Of a stretch of 64,000 bases of DNA, positions 45,985 through 54,111 are shown piece by piece (position 1 is the first letter of the stretch; each line of letters opens with the position of its first letter). This DNA is from Asaia astilbis JCM 15831. Its GTDB lineage: Bacteria > Pseudomonadota > Alphaproteobacteria > Acetobacterales > Acetobacteraceae. The stretch covers positions 17,377 through 81,376 of the forward strand of contig NZ_BAJT01000016.1 of NCBI RefSeq assembly GCF_000613845.1, read 5' to 3'. The notes under the pieces were generated by a model. The model had not been told where the DNA came from, ran no database searches, and saw only the letters and a program-made list of their open reading frames with translations. The position numbers and the translations under genes are program-made.

Positions 45985-47235
45985 TTAGCAGCGTGTCAGT
46001 GACTGTTTTGCGACGCGACGGGGTTCTCTCGCTGTCCAGAGAATGCCCAAAGCGGCAAGGGTATAAGGCACGAGGAACAATGTGACGCCGCCCCAGGCAT
46101 GGTTGCTGAAGCCAACGCCAGTGGCCGCGACGAAAAGATAACCGGCGACAGCGGCACCAAGATAATAAACGGTCAGCAGGACGCCAATCGCAAAGGCTCC
46201 GTCCTGAGCCGGGGCCTGCTCACGAATGAGTGCGTAACAATTGCCGTAGACACCGCTGATCCAGACCCCGAGCAAGAGGGAGAGCCAGGCTGCCAGCCCC
46301 GGTGTCAGCGTCGTTCTCAGAAGCACCATGCCGGTCACGCCCGTCAGGAAAACCACCAGGGCAAGGCCGATCTGTCGATTGGTGCGGTCAAGCACGTAAC
46401 CGATCGGTGTGCTGCCGAGTACGGTACCAATGCCAAAACAGCCCAGCGCAAAGGACGCGTCATGGGGTGTGATATGAAAACAGAGCCGTGCGTAGGTCTG
46501 AAACAGGGACATATAGGCATAACAGCCAACGCCATTGACGACGGCAACGAAGAGCGTCGCCAGAGTCGCAGGGCGGAGAAGCCAGCGATAGGTTTGGGGT
46601 GTCGCGTGGGCGCGTGGTTCATCCTGCGACCCGCGAGGCAGGAAGATCAACAGCATGAGGGCGCCGAGCACGCCCAGCGCACCGAAAAGGTAGAAGGGAC
46701 CACGCCAGGTCGCGAATGTCGCCTGCAGGGAGACGACAATCATAGGGCCGATAAACATCGAGACGCCAAAAACCGCCAGAAGGGCACCGATCGCCGTGCC
46801 GGCATGGCGGGGGAATCGCGCAGATGTGAAAGTGAAGAGCGCGATGCTGAAGACGGCTTCACCCATGCCTGTCGCGATTCGACCGATAATCAGCAGCCAG
46901 ATGTCGGGAGCGAGGCCGGAGAGCAATGTTCCGCAGGAGAAAAGCAGCATGCTGAGGCTTATGGCCAGTCGCAATCCGGCTCGTGCAACAACCAGCCCGG
47001 CCGGTACCGACATGATGGCGATGCCGAGCGTGAAGATGCTTGCGAGCAGACCGGCAATGCGGGGCGTCAGGGAAAGAGCGCGGCTCATCTCTACCAGCTC
47101 GACCGGCATGACCTGCCTGTCCCACCCATAGAGCATATAGGCGAGAGCCAGGAGAAAGAACGTGGAAACGAGGGCGGGACCGCCAGATGCATTTCCGGGA
47201 ATTCGAAGGCGGATCATTTGATTTATCTCCGACAT
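45985..47235 (-). CDS. Major facilitator superfamily transporter
   Basis: 416 residues from ATG 47235 (MSEINQMIRLRIPG). About twelve hydrophobic segments, with MFS loop motifs such as RIATGMGEAVFSIALFTFTS and GYVLDRTNRQIGL (a motif-A-like loop between helices 8 and 9). The fold and the setting suggest uptake of an aromatic or organic acid, comparable to anion:cation symporter-type MFS proteins. A 383-codon ORF on the opposite strand is a shadow. Confidence 0.9.
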   Translation of the reverse strand: MSEINQMIRLRIPGNASGGPALVSTFFLLALAYMLYGWDRQVMPVELVEMSRALSLTPRIAGLLASIFTLGIAIMSVPAGLVVARAGLRLAISLSMLLFSCGTLLSGLAPDIWLLIIGRIATGMGEAVFSIALFTFTSARFPRHAGTAIGALLAVFGVSMFIGPMIVVSLQATFATWRGPFYLFGALGVLGALMLLIFLPRGSQDEPRAHATPQTYRWLLRPATLATLFVAVVNGVGCYAYMSLFQTYARLCFHITPHDASFALGCFGIGTVLGSTPIGYVLDRTNRQIGLALVVFLTGVTGMVLLRTTLTPGLAAWLSLLLGVWISGVYGNCYALIREQAPAQDGAFAIGVLLTVYYLGAAVAGYLFVAATGVGFSNHAWGGVTLFLVPYTLAALGILWTAREPRRVAKQSLTRC

Positions 47236-47381
47236 ATTCCGATATCGTAACCAACGAATAGAACCGTGCACGCTGTAGCTGACAAGGAGAAAAACGTTTC
47301 TTCTTGCCGTTTTATTCAGGGAATGCCGATTTTGTTTTGACGCCGGTTCGAATGATGATTAGTCATATAAGAACGATCTGG

Positions 47382-47394
47382 CCGTATATGGTCA
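47382..47394. promoter_or_regulatory. Operator-like motif CCGTATATGGTCA (copy 2)
   Basis: It lies 20 bases upstream of the first SDR's start codon and differs by three bases from CCAAATATGGACA at 42141 and 54059. Its position next to the start suggests it overlaps the transcript start. Confidence 0.45.
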
Positions 47395-47414
47395 ACTTAA
47401 ATCGAGAGGTTTGG

Positions 47415-48197
47415 ATGTCTTCTACAGTGAGCACTCCTGTTTCGCCGGCCTCGGTGTCCCTTGCCGGACGACGTATCGTCGTCACAGGCGCAGCCCGTGG
47501 GCTTGGTCTTGAGATCGCAAGATATTGTGCCCAAGCGGGAGCACGACTCTGGCTGATCGATATCCTCGAAGAGGGGCGTGAAGCAGCCGACTCGCTTGCT
47601 GCCGAGGGTGGCGAGGTTCACTTTTCAAAGATGGATCTTGCCGACCCCGATAATGTGGCGTCGGTCTGTGCGGAGGTCGCTTCTGAATGGGGAGGTCTCG
47701 ACGGTCTGGTCAATAACGCCGCCATTGCGACCAATGTCGGCGGCAAGGTGTTCGAGGATATCGACCTCGCGCTCTGGGACCGTGTGCAGACGGTGAACGT
47801 CCGGGGGACCTGGCTCGTCACCAAGGCCTTCAGCCCTCATTTCTCCTCAACTGGCCGGATCGTCAACGTTGCGTCCGACACGGCTCTGTGGGGCGCGCCG
47901 CGTCTTCTGGCCTATACGTCCAGTAAAGGGGCAGTATTGGCGATGACAAGATCACTCAGTCGTGAACTGGGTGCGCGCGGTATTGGTATAACCGCGGTTG
48001 CCCCCGGTATCTTGCGCTGCGAGGCGACCGAGTATGTTCCACCAGAACGTCACGAACTTTATGAAAACGGACGATCTGTTCCCGGTGCACAATTCCCCTC
48101 CGATGTGACCGGCGTGATCGGATTTCTGCTGACCCCGGAGGCGCTGGTTCTGACCGGACAGACCTTGCCGGTTAATGCCGGATTCGTGTTTGCATAA
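47415..48197 (+). CDS. Short-chain dehydrogenase/reductase (first)
   Basis: 260 residues from ATG 47415, with GAGAGG six bases upstream; earlier in-frame ATGs have no RBS. The cofactor motif is VVTGAARGLGLEIA (about 21-34), NNAA is at about 101, and the active site has Ser and YTSSK (LLAYTSSKGAVLAMTRSLSR). It begins a plus-strand operon running through the IclR regulator to the aldehyde dehydrogenase. It likely oxidises a dihydrodiol, alcohol or hydroxyacid intermediate. Confidence 0.9.
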   Translation: MSSTVSTPVSPASVSLAGRRIVVTGAARGLGLEIARYCAQAGARLWLIDILEEGREAADSLAAEGGEVHFSKMDLADPDNVASVCAEVASEWGGLDGLVNNAAIATNVGGKVFEDIDLALWDRVQTVNVRGTWLVTKAFSPHFSSTGRIVNVASDTALWGAPRLLAYTSSKGAVLAMTRSLSRELGARGIGITAVAPGILRCEATEYVPPERHELYENGRSVPGAQFPSDVTGVIGFLLTPEALVLTGQTLPVNAGFVFA

Positions 48198-48233
48198 GTT
48201 TTACGGGTTTTCAGGGAAAAGGCGATCCAGTCT

Positions 48234-49046
48234 ATGTCAGACACCGAAGTGGAAAACAGTATCTCACCGCCGCTTCATCGCGCTGCAAGGCTGCTGCGTT
48301 ATATTGGCGATGGTGGATCTTGTGCCAATATTCGCAAGGTAAGCGAAGAACTCGATATCAGCCGCTCGACGCTCCTGCGTCTCCTTCAGGCGTTGGAAAT
48401 GGAGCGCTTCATCGAGCGTATCGTCGGCGACGAATACCGGATCGGGATTGGCCTGATCAGTCTGATCGGCGAAAATGCCTCCGGTCAGGATCTCGTACGT
48501 ACGGCCTTGCCGATTGTCTCCCAGCTTGCTGAAGAAAGTGGGCTCTCGGCGCATCTCGGTGTGCTCGACCGGCATGAGGTCGTCTACCTTGCGCGGCGCG
48601 TGCCGAATGTGCCTCTGGCCAGCAATATAACGGTGGGCTCACGCGTGGCTGCTCACGCCACGACGCTGGGTCGCGCGATCCTTGCCAATATGACGCAGGC
48701 TCAGGTCGAAGCGCTTTATGCGGACAAGGTGCTCAGTTCTTTCACCTCCCGCACGCCGACGACCCTCGATCAGCTCCATGAGACGTTGCGGCGCGAGCAT
48801 CAGGCCGGTTTTTCGGAAAGCGACGGCATTCTGAGCACAGGCGTCAGCTCGATTGCAGCACCGATCTTCGGTCAGGATCGAGACGTTCGTGCGGCGATCA
48901 ACGTGACCGGGCCGACGAGCCTGTTCGATATGGGAGAGGGGCGTCGCCGCAAGATCGTGTCGCTCGTCACAGCTGCTGCCAACGAGGTGTCCCTCCGTCT
49001 CGGTTATCATGAATCGGCACCTGGTGCCCTCGATAAAGGCTGTTGA
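48234..49046 (+). CDS. IclR-family transcriptional regulator (second)
   Basis: 270 residues: HTH region HRAARLLRYIGDGGSCANIR, then VSEELDISRSTLLRLLQALE (about 14-60), and the effector domain with VTVGSRVAAHATTLGRAILA-like sequence (about 130) and AAPIFGQDRDVRAAINVTGP. It is inside the operon, between the two SDR genes. It is not a recent duplicate of the regulator at 42213, so two effectors may be sensed. Confidence 0.92.
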   Translation: MSDTEVENSISPPLHRAARLLRYIGDGGSCANIRKVSEELDISRSTLLRLLQALEMERFIERIVGDEYRIGIGLISLIGENASGQDLVRTALPIVSQLAEESGLSAHLGVLDRHEVVYLARRVPNVPLASNITVGSRVAAHATTLGRAILANMTQAQVEALYADKVLSSFTSRTPTTLDQLHETLRREHQAGFSESDGILSTGVSSIAAPIFGQDRDVRAAINVTGPTSLFDMGEGRRRKIVSLVTAAANEVSLRLGYHESAPGALDKGC

Positions 49047-49047
49047 A

Positions 49048-49829
49048 ATGGATTTAGGGCTCGTAGGAAAAGTCGCTGTTGTCACGGGCGGTAGCTCAGG
49101 GATCGGGCTGGCCACGGCTCGTGTTCTTCTGGGTGAGGGGGCATCTGTTGTCATCTGCGGGCGTGACCCGCAGAGACTGGAGGCCGCGCGCGAACAGCTC
49201 GCCTCTGCTGGCGACGTTTTCGCTCAGCGCTGCGACGTCCTGCTCGAGCAGGATGTGCAGGGCCTTGTCGACGCGGTGACGTCCTGGCGCGGATCATGCG
49301 ATCTTCTGGTCAATAATGCCGGGCAGGGACGCGTTTCGACTTTCGCAGCGACGAGCGATGAGGCGTGGCGTGAAGAGCTGGAGCTGAAATTCTTCAGTCA
49401 GATCAGAACGACCCGGGCCTTCGCACCGCTCCTGCGCAAATCTGCCTCGGGCAGTATCGTGGCGGTGAATTCCCTGCTCGCCTATCAGCCGAGCCTCACA
49501 TGGTCTGCACGTCTGCCGCACGCGCAGGTGTGCAGAATCTCCTGAAATCTCTCTCTGTCGAATTCGCACCCGACATCCGCGTCAATTCTGTGGTGGTCGG
49601 TCTGATCGAGTCCGGGCAGTGGGAACGTCGTTTTGCGGCGCGTCCCGACCAGAGTGTCGGGCGAGACGCGTGGTTCAGTCAGCTTGCACGCGACAAACAT
49701 ATTCCTCTTGGCCGCCTCGGTGCCGCCGAGGAAGTCGCGCGCGCAATCGTTTTTCTCGGTGCTCCGGCCTCGGCCTATACGACAGGAGCAACCCTCGAAA
49801 TCTCAGGCGGTTTGTCACGCCACTTTTGA
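49048..49829 (+). CDS. Atypical short-chain dehydrogenase/reductase (second), frameshifted
   Basis: It starts two bases after the IclR stop. The cofactor loop VVTGGSSGIGLATARVLL and NNAG (about 93) are intact. The first frame breaks at about 49490, after LLAYQP. One added G gives EPHMVCTSAARAGVQNLLKS and the frame runs open to 49829 (about 260 residues). At the usual YxxxK site the sequence is Thr-Ser-Ala-Ala-Arg, so both catalytic Tyr and Lys are replaced (TxxxR). C-terminal GLIESGQW then TTGATLEISGGLSRHF is SDR-like. It may be a non-classical reductase or a binding protein. Confidence 0.85.
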
Positions 49830-49844
49830 ATGGAACAGGTTGCG

Positions 49845-51526
49845 ATGTCAGCATTCAAAGTTGATCCGTCTGCTGCGGAAAAAATCACGGCGGGTGAAGC
49901 CGTTGCCGAGTGGCTTGCCGAAGCCGGTGTTAAGGTGGTTTTCGGCGTTATCTCGATTCATAACATGCCGATCCTCGACGCTATCGCGCGTCAGGGCGTA
50001 ATCCGCTTCGTTCCCGCACGTGGCGAGGCCGGCGCCATGAATATGGCTGACGCCTATGCTCGCGTGTCGAATAGCCTGGGTGTTGCGCTCACCAGCACAG
50101 GCACGGCGGCGGGTAATGCTGCGGGGTCACAGGTGGAGGCGCTCACTGCCTGTTCGCCTGTGCTGCATATTACAACCCAGATCGATCGTCCGTACGCGGA
50201 TCGTGACCGCGCAGCCATTCATGACGTGCCTCGTCAGCCTGAAATGCTGCGTGGCGTTTCCAAAAGCGTCTGGCGCGTCTGGGAAGCTCATGCCGTGCCG
50301 ACCATGCTGGCCGCGGCAGCAGCCAGCGCCCTGAGCGCGCCGCGCGGCCCGGTTTCGATCGAGATCCCCATTGACGTGCAACGCGCCATGCTGCGTCGTC
50401 CGTCTTACTGGCCCAAGCCGTGCCTGAGCCGGGTCACGCCCGATGTGGCGGCGATCGATGCGCTCGCCGAGCTGATCAAGAATGCACGCCGTCCGGTCTT
50501 CTGGTTCGGTGGCGGCGCCCGGGAAGCCTCGGAGGAGGCGACTGCACTGATCGAGCGCGGCGCTCTTGCCGTGACGAGCACCAACGGGCGTGCCGTGGTG
50601 CCGGAGGATCATCCCTGGTCGCTGGGCGCGTTCAACATGACGCCTGAGGCGCAGGCTCTTTATGAGCAGGCCGATCTGACGATCGTCGTCGGGTCCAAGC
50701 TGCGCGGCAACGAAACGCGCAATAACCAGATGATTCTCGGGCAACGGCTTGTGCAGGTCGATATCGATGCAAGTCAGGGCGGTCGTAACTATCCGGTCGA
50801 TCTGTTTGTGCAGGGCGGCGCTCGTGAGGTGCTGGCGGCGCTTCTGGAGCGACTGCCAGAGCGTCTGGATACCGACAGGGAGTTTCTCTCCGGCGCCACG
50901 ATTGCCCGCGCCCGCTCCGAGGCGGCCTTGCTATCGACGCTCGGTCCTTACAGCCATCTTGCGGATGCGTTGCGCGAGCGCGTTGGCAAGCAGGCTCTGA
51001 CATTCGTCCGTGACGTCACCATTGCCAACTCCACCTTCGGAAACCGTTATGTGACACTCGCCAAGCCGACACTGGGCGTGCATGCGCTGGGTGGCGGTAT
51101 CGGTCAGGGCATCGCCATGGCAATCGGCGCGTCGATGGCGAGGCCCGGTCGTACGATCGCGCTCGTTGGCGATGGTGGTGCAATGCTTTATCTGGCGAAC
51201 TGGCCGCTGCGGTCGAAGAGCAGGCCGAAATCGTCTTCATTCTGATGAATGATCGTGGTTATGGCGTGATCCGCAATATTCAGGACGCCCAATATAGCGG
51301 GCGCAAGCACTACACGCTTGAAAACATTCCCGACTTTGCGAGCCTCGCCAAAGGCATGAATCTCGCGCATCGCCGTGTTCAGGCCATCGAAAACATCGGT
51401 GAGGTCCTCGATGAGTGTCTCGCCCTCTCGGGCCCGATCATGATCGAAGTCGATATGATTGCGATCGGTCCGTTTGCCACGATCTTCTCGGGCCCGCCGG
51501 CTGGTGCGGCTGGTAATCCGGTATGA
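49845..51526 (+). CDS. Thiamine-diphosphate enzyme (acetolactate synthase/benzoylformate decarboxylase family), frameshifted
   Basis: Start at ATG 49845 with ACAGG upstream (49830 is an alternative). The PYR domain has the activating Glu in PARGEAGAMNMADAYAR (about 58). The PP domain begins ALVGDGGAMLYL; the frame breaks at about 51194 and one added G gives GELAAAVEEQAEIVFILMND, completing the GDG...N cofactor motif, then runs to 51526. The repaired length is about 560 residues. With the aldehyde dehydrogenase downstream, a 2-oxoacid decarboxylase role is plausible; acyloin or acetolactate-type chemistry cannot be excluded. Confidence 0.88.
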
Positions 51527-52326
51527 GAGCCTCGCTCGATATCGGGATCCTCGGTTGCGGTGCCATGACAGGCACCGCAATGAGGGCGCTCCTCGCATCG
51601 GGTGCCCGGATTGGTCGCTGTATCGTTCTCGTCACCCCCCGCAGTCGTGCGGCGCGGGCTGCGGTTTTGGAAGAGTGGCGCGCACGCACGGCTGAATTCA
51701 AGGTGACAGAGAGCCTTGACGATGTCATCGCGTGGCGACCGGAGCTGGTTCTCGAAGGCGCGTCTCAAACAGCTTTGGCAGCGCTTGGCAGCACCTTGAT
51801 CGAGCGTGGCATCGATGTAGCCGCAACATCGATCGGTGCGCTTGCAATGCCCGATGTTCAGGCGCGTCTTGAGAACGGGCCCGGACGTTTCCTGGCAGCG
51901 CCCGGTGCGATCGGTGGCCTCGATGTGCTCGCTGCGGCCAAGCTCTCGGGTCTGACCTCTGTAACCTACACGGCGCGCAAACCCTTCCACGCCTGGGGGC
52001 TGGAAAACGATGGCGGTAACGAGCGGCATGTCCTGTTTCAGGGCTCCGCTCGCGATGCGGCATTGCGCTATCCCCAGAACGCCAATGTGGCCGCGACGAT
52101 CGCCCTTGCCGGGCTTGGCTTCGATGCGACGCGGGTCACGCTGCTGGCCGATGCCAAAGCGACGGGCAACACGCACGAAATTGTTTTCACTTCAGCCTGT
52201 GTTGATGCCAGCCTGACTTTGCGGGGCGTGCCCACGCCCGATAACCCGAAGACCTCGCTGACAGCGGGGTACAGCCTGGCTCATATGGCGCTGACGCATG
52301 CCTCATGGCGCGGTAAAGCGGAGTAA
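51523..52326 (+). CDS. L-aspartate dehydrogenase-like NAD(P)-binding protein
   Basis: 267 residues. The N-terminal Rossmann fold is DIGILGCGAMTGTAMRALLA. The C-terminal domain, AAPGAIGGLDVLAAAKLSG then ALRYPQNANVAATIALAGLG and NTHEIVFTSA, matches the aspartate dehydrogenase fold. The ATG overlaps the stop of the TPP gene (ATGA). Family members in aromatic clusters are often labelled aspartate dehydrogenase but may act on another amino- or imino-acid. Its presence suggests the pathway handles a nitrogen-bearing or oxo-acid intermediate. Confidence 0.82.
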   Translation: MRASLDIGILGCGAMTGTAMRALLASGARIGRCIVLVTPRSRAARAAVLEEWRARTAEFKVTESLDDVIAWRPELVLEGASQTALAALGSTLIERGIDVAATSIGALAMPDVQARLENGPGRFLAAPGAIGGLDVLAAAKLSGLTSVTYTARKPFHAWGLENDGGNERHVLFQGSARDAALRYPQNANVAATIALAGLGFDATRVTLLADAKATGNTHEIVFTSACVDASLTLRGVPTPDNPKTSLTAGYSLAHMALTHASWRGKAE

Positions 52327-52331
52327 TTCGA

Positions 52332-53840
52332 ATGTCGGCAGAACTGCGTGCACCCGGGGTCTTCCCCGGGGATGCAATTTATATCGGTGGTCACTTCCGC
52401 AAAGGCGGAGGTGAGGCAGTTGAATCGCTTTTTCCGGCAGACGGGACGCTCAACACAATCGTGCATTGTGCCTCTCAGGAGGATGTTACCGACGCGCTGA
52501 AGGCGGCACGCGCTGCTTTGGCTGATCCTGCCTGGTGCGACCTCTTGCCGCATCGTCGGGCAGCGTGGCTGTCACGTATTGCCGACGCGATAGATAAAAA
52601 TAAAGAGTATCTCGCCTGGCTGCAAAGCCGCGATACGGGCAAGACCTTGCGCGAGACGACCATTCTGGTCGGGAGCGCGGCCGATACGATGCGTTATTAC
52701 GCTGCGGTCGCAGAGACAGCCGAGGAGGCGATCACGCCGAGCCGCGGTCCGTATCTGACATTGTCGCGTTTTGAGCCGATCGGGATCATCGGTGCGATCA
52801 CGCCCTGGAACTCACCGATTGCCAGCGATGTGCAAAAACTGGCGCCAGCGCTGGCGGCAGGGAATGCGGTCATTCTCAAGCCCTCTCCCTGGAGCCCGCT
52901 GACATCCCTGGCGCTCGCGCAGATTATTGACGAGACGGGATTGCCCAAAGGTCTCGTTTCCGTGCTTCCCGGTGGCGCGGAGGTCGGATCCCGCCTTGTC
53001 GAAGACCCTGAGATCGGACGCATCGTCTTCACGGGGGGGACAACGGTCGGTCGCAAAATTGCCGAAGTAGCCGGTAAGCGTCTTGTGCCTGTTTCGCTCG
53101 AACTGGGCGGAAAATCGCCTACAATCATCAGGCCTGATGCAGATCTCGATCTCGCATTGGCAGGTGTCCTGTTCGGTATTTTCTCCTCTTCCGGGCAGTC
53201 CTGCATCGCGGGGTCGCGACTTTTCGTGCACCGATCGCTTTACGAGACCTTCCGTGAGCGTCTCGTCGCGGCCACAGGGAAACTCGTTGTCGGTCATCCC
53301 TTCTCCGAGCGGACACAGGTCGCGCCCATGGTCCATGTCGACCATCGAGCGGCGGTGGAGCGCTGGGTTGCGCGTGCGAAGGAAGAAGGGGGAAAAGTTC
53401 TGATCGGCGGCGCGCGTCCCGAAGGTGCTGATTACGACGATGGGTATTATTATTTACCCACCATCATTGAGAGCCTGACCAACGAGGCGGTCTGTTGCCG
53501 CGAAGAGATCTTCGGTCCGGTTCTGATTCTGCTGCCCTATGATGATGACGAGACACTCATCGCCCAGGCAAATGATAACAGATATGGCCTCGCCTGCGGC
53601 ATCTGGAGCAAGGATATCATCGGGGCGCTGGCGCTGGGCCGCAGAATCACAGCAGGCACCGTCTGGATCAATACCTACAAACAGTTCTCGGCCTCCACCC
53701 CGTTCGGTGGTGAGAAAGACAGTGGTATCGGGCGGGAAAAAGGCCTCGAAGGAATGCGCGCTTATATGGTGCAGAAATCCTACTACATCGATACCTCGCA
53801 GGCACCCCATCCCTGGGCACGGAGCCACGAGACGGATTGA
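52332..53840 (+). CDS. NAD(P)-dependent aldehyde dehydrogenase
   Basis: 502 residues. The conserved Asn is in IGAITPWNSPIASDVQKLAP (about 158). The general-base Glu is in VSLELGGKSPTIIRPDADLD (about 257) and the catalytic Cys in SSSGQSCIAGSRLFVHRSLY (about 291). EIFGPVLILLPYDDDE is the C-terminal family motif. It is six bases downstream of the aspartate-dehydrogenase-like gene and is followed by a strong terminator, so it closes the operon. It likely oxidises the aldehyde made by the TPP enzyme. Confidence 0.94.
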   Translation: MSAELRAPGVFPGDAIYIGGHFRKGGGEAVESLFPADGTLNTIVHCASQEDVTDALKAARAALADPAWCDLLPHRRAAWLSRIADAIDKNKEYLAWLQSRDTGKTLRETTILVGSAADTMRYYAAVAETAEEAITPSRGPYLTLSRFEPIGIIGAITPWNSPIASDVQKLAPALAAGNAVILKPSPWSPLTSLALAQIIDETGLPKGLVSVLPGGAEVGSRLVEDPEIGRIVFTGGTTVGRKIAEVAGKRLVPVSLELGGKSPTIIRPDADLDLALAGVLFGIFSSSGQSCIAGSRLFVHRSLYETFRERLVAATGKLVVGHPFSERTQVAPMVHVDHRAAVERWVARAKEEGGKVLIGGARPEGADYDDGYYYLPTIIESLTNEAVCCREEIFGPVLILLPYDDDETLIAQANDNRYGLACGIWSKDIIGALALGRRITAGTVWINTYKQFSASTPFGGEKDSGIGREKGLEGMRAYMVQKSYYIDTSQAPHPWARSHETD

Positions 53841-53899
53841 CTCTGGTTTCCAATCTCCCTGCCGGGAGAGAGGAACGGCTTTTCTGATACACGGGCAAA

Positions 53900-53937
53900 A
53901 CCTGTACGTTTCTTTTCCGAAACGTACAGGTTTTTTC
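53900..53937 (+). terminator. Rho-independent terminator after the aldehyde dehydrogenase
   Basis: AACCTGTACGTTTC and GAAACGTACAGGTT form a perfect 14-pair stem with a six-base loop, then a run of T. Confidence 0.9.
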
Positions 53938-54058
53938 ATGCCTGTTTTGGGAATGACTCGCATTGAGTGCCCAATCGAAACGATTCGCTGATTCTACCCA
54001 AGATCTGCGTGAGTTTCGTTGACAATTCGGAATGAAGAACCTAGGCTGACAATACTAA

Positions 54059-54071
54059 CCAAATATGGACA
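54059..54071. promoter_or_regulatory. Operator-like motif CCAAATATGGACA (copy 3)
   Basis: Identical in 13 bases to the copy at 42141, and extended upstream as ACTAACC versus ACTAGCC. It lies 40 bases before the TonB receptor start codon, which points to co-regulation of uptake and catabolism. Confidence 0.55.
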
Positions 54072-54111
54072 GACGACCCAAATGAGGTCGCCTCCATTCG
54101 GAGTGGTAATC

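Noticed and set aside
46099..47250. 383-codon plus-strand ORF
   Set aside because: Antisense to a clear MFS transporter; its protein is hydrophilic with repetitive Gln/Glu/Arg, typical of the complement of a membrane-protein gene.
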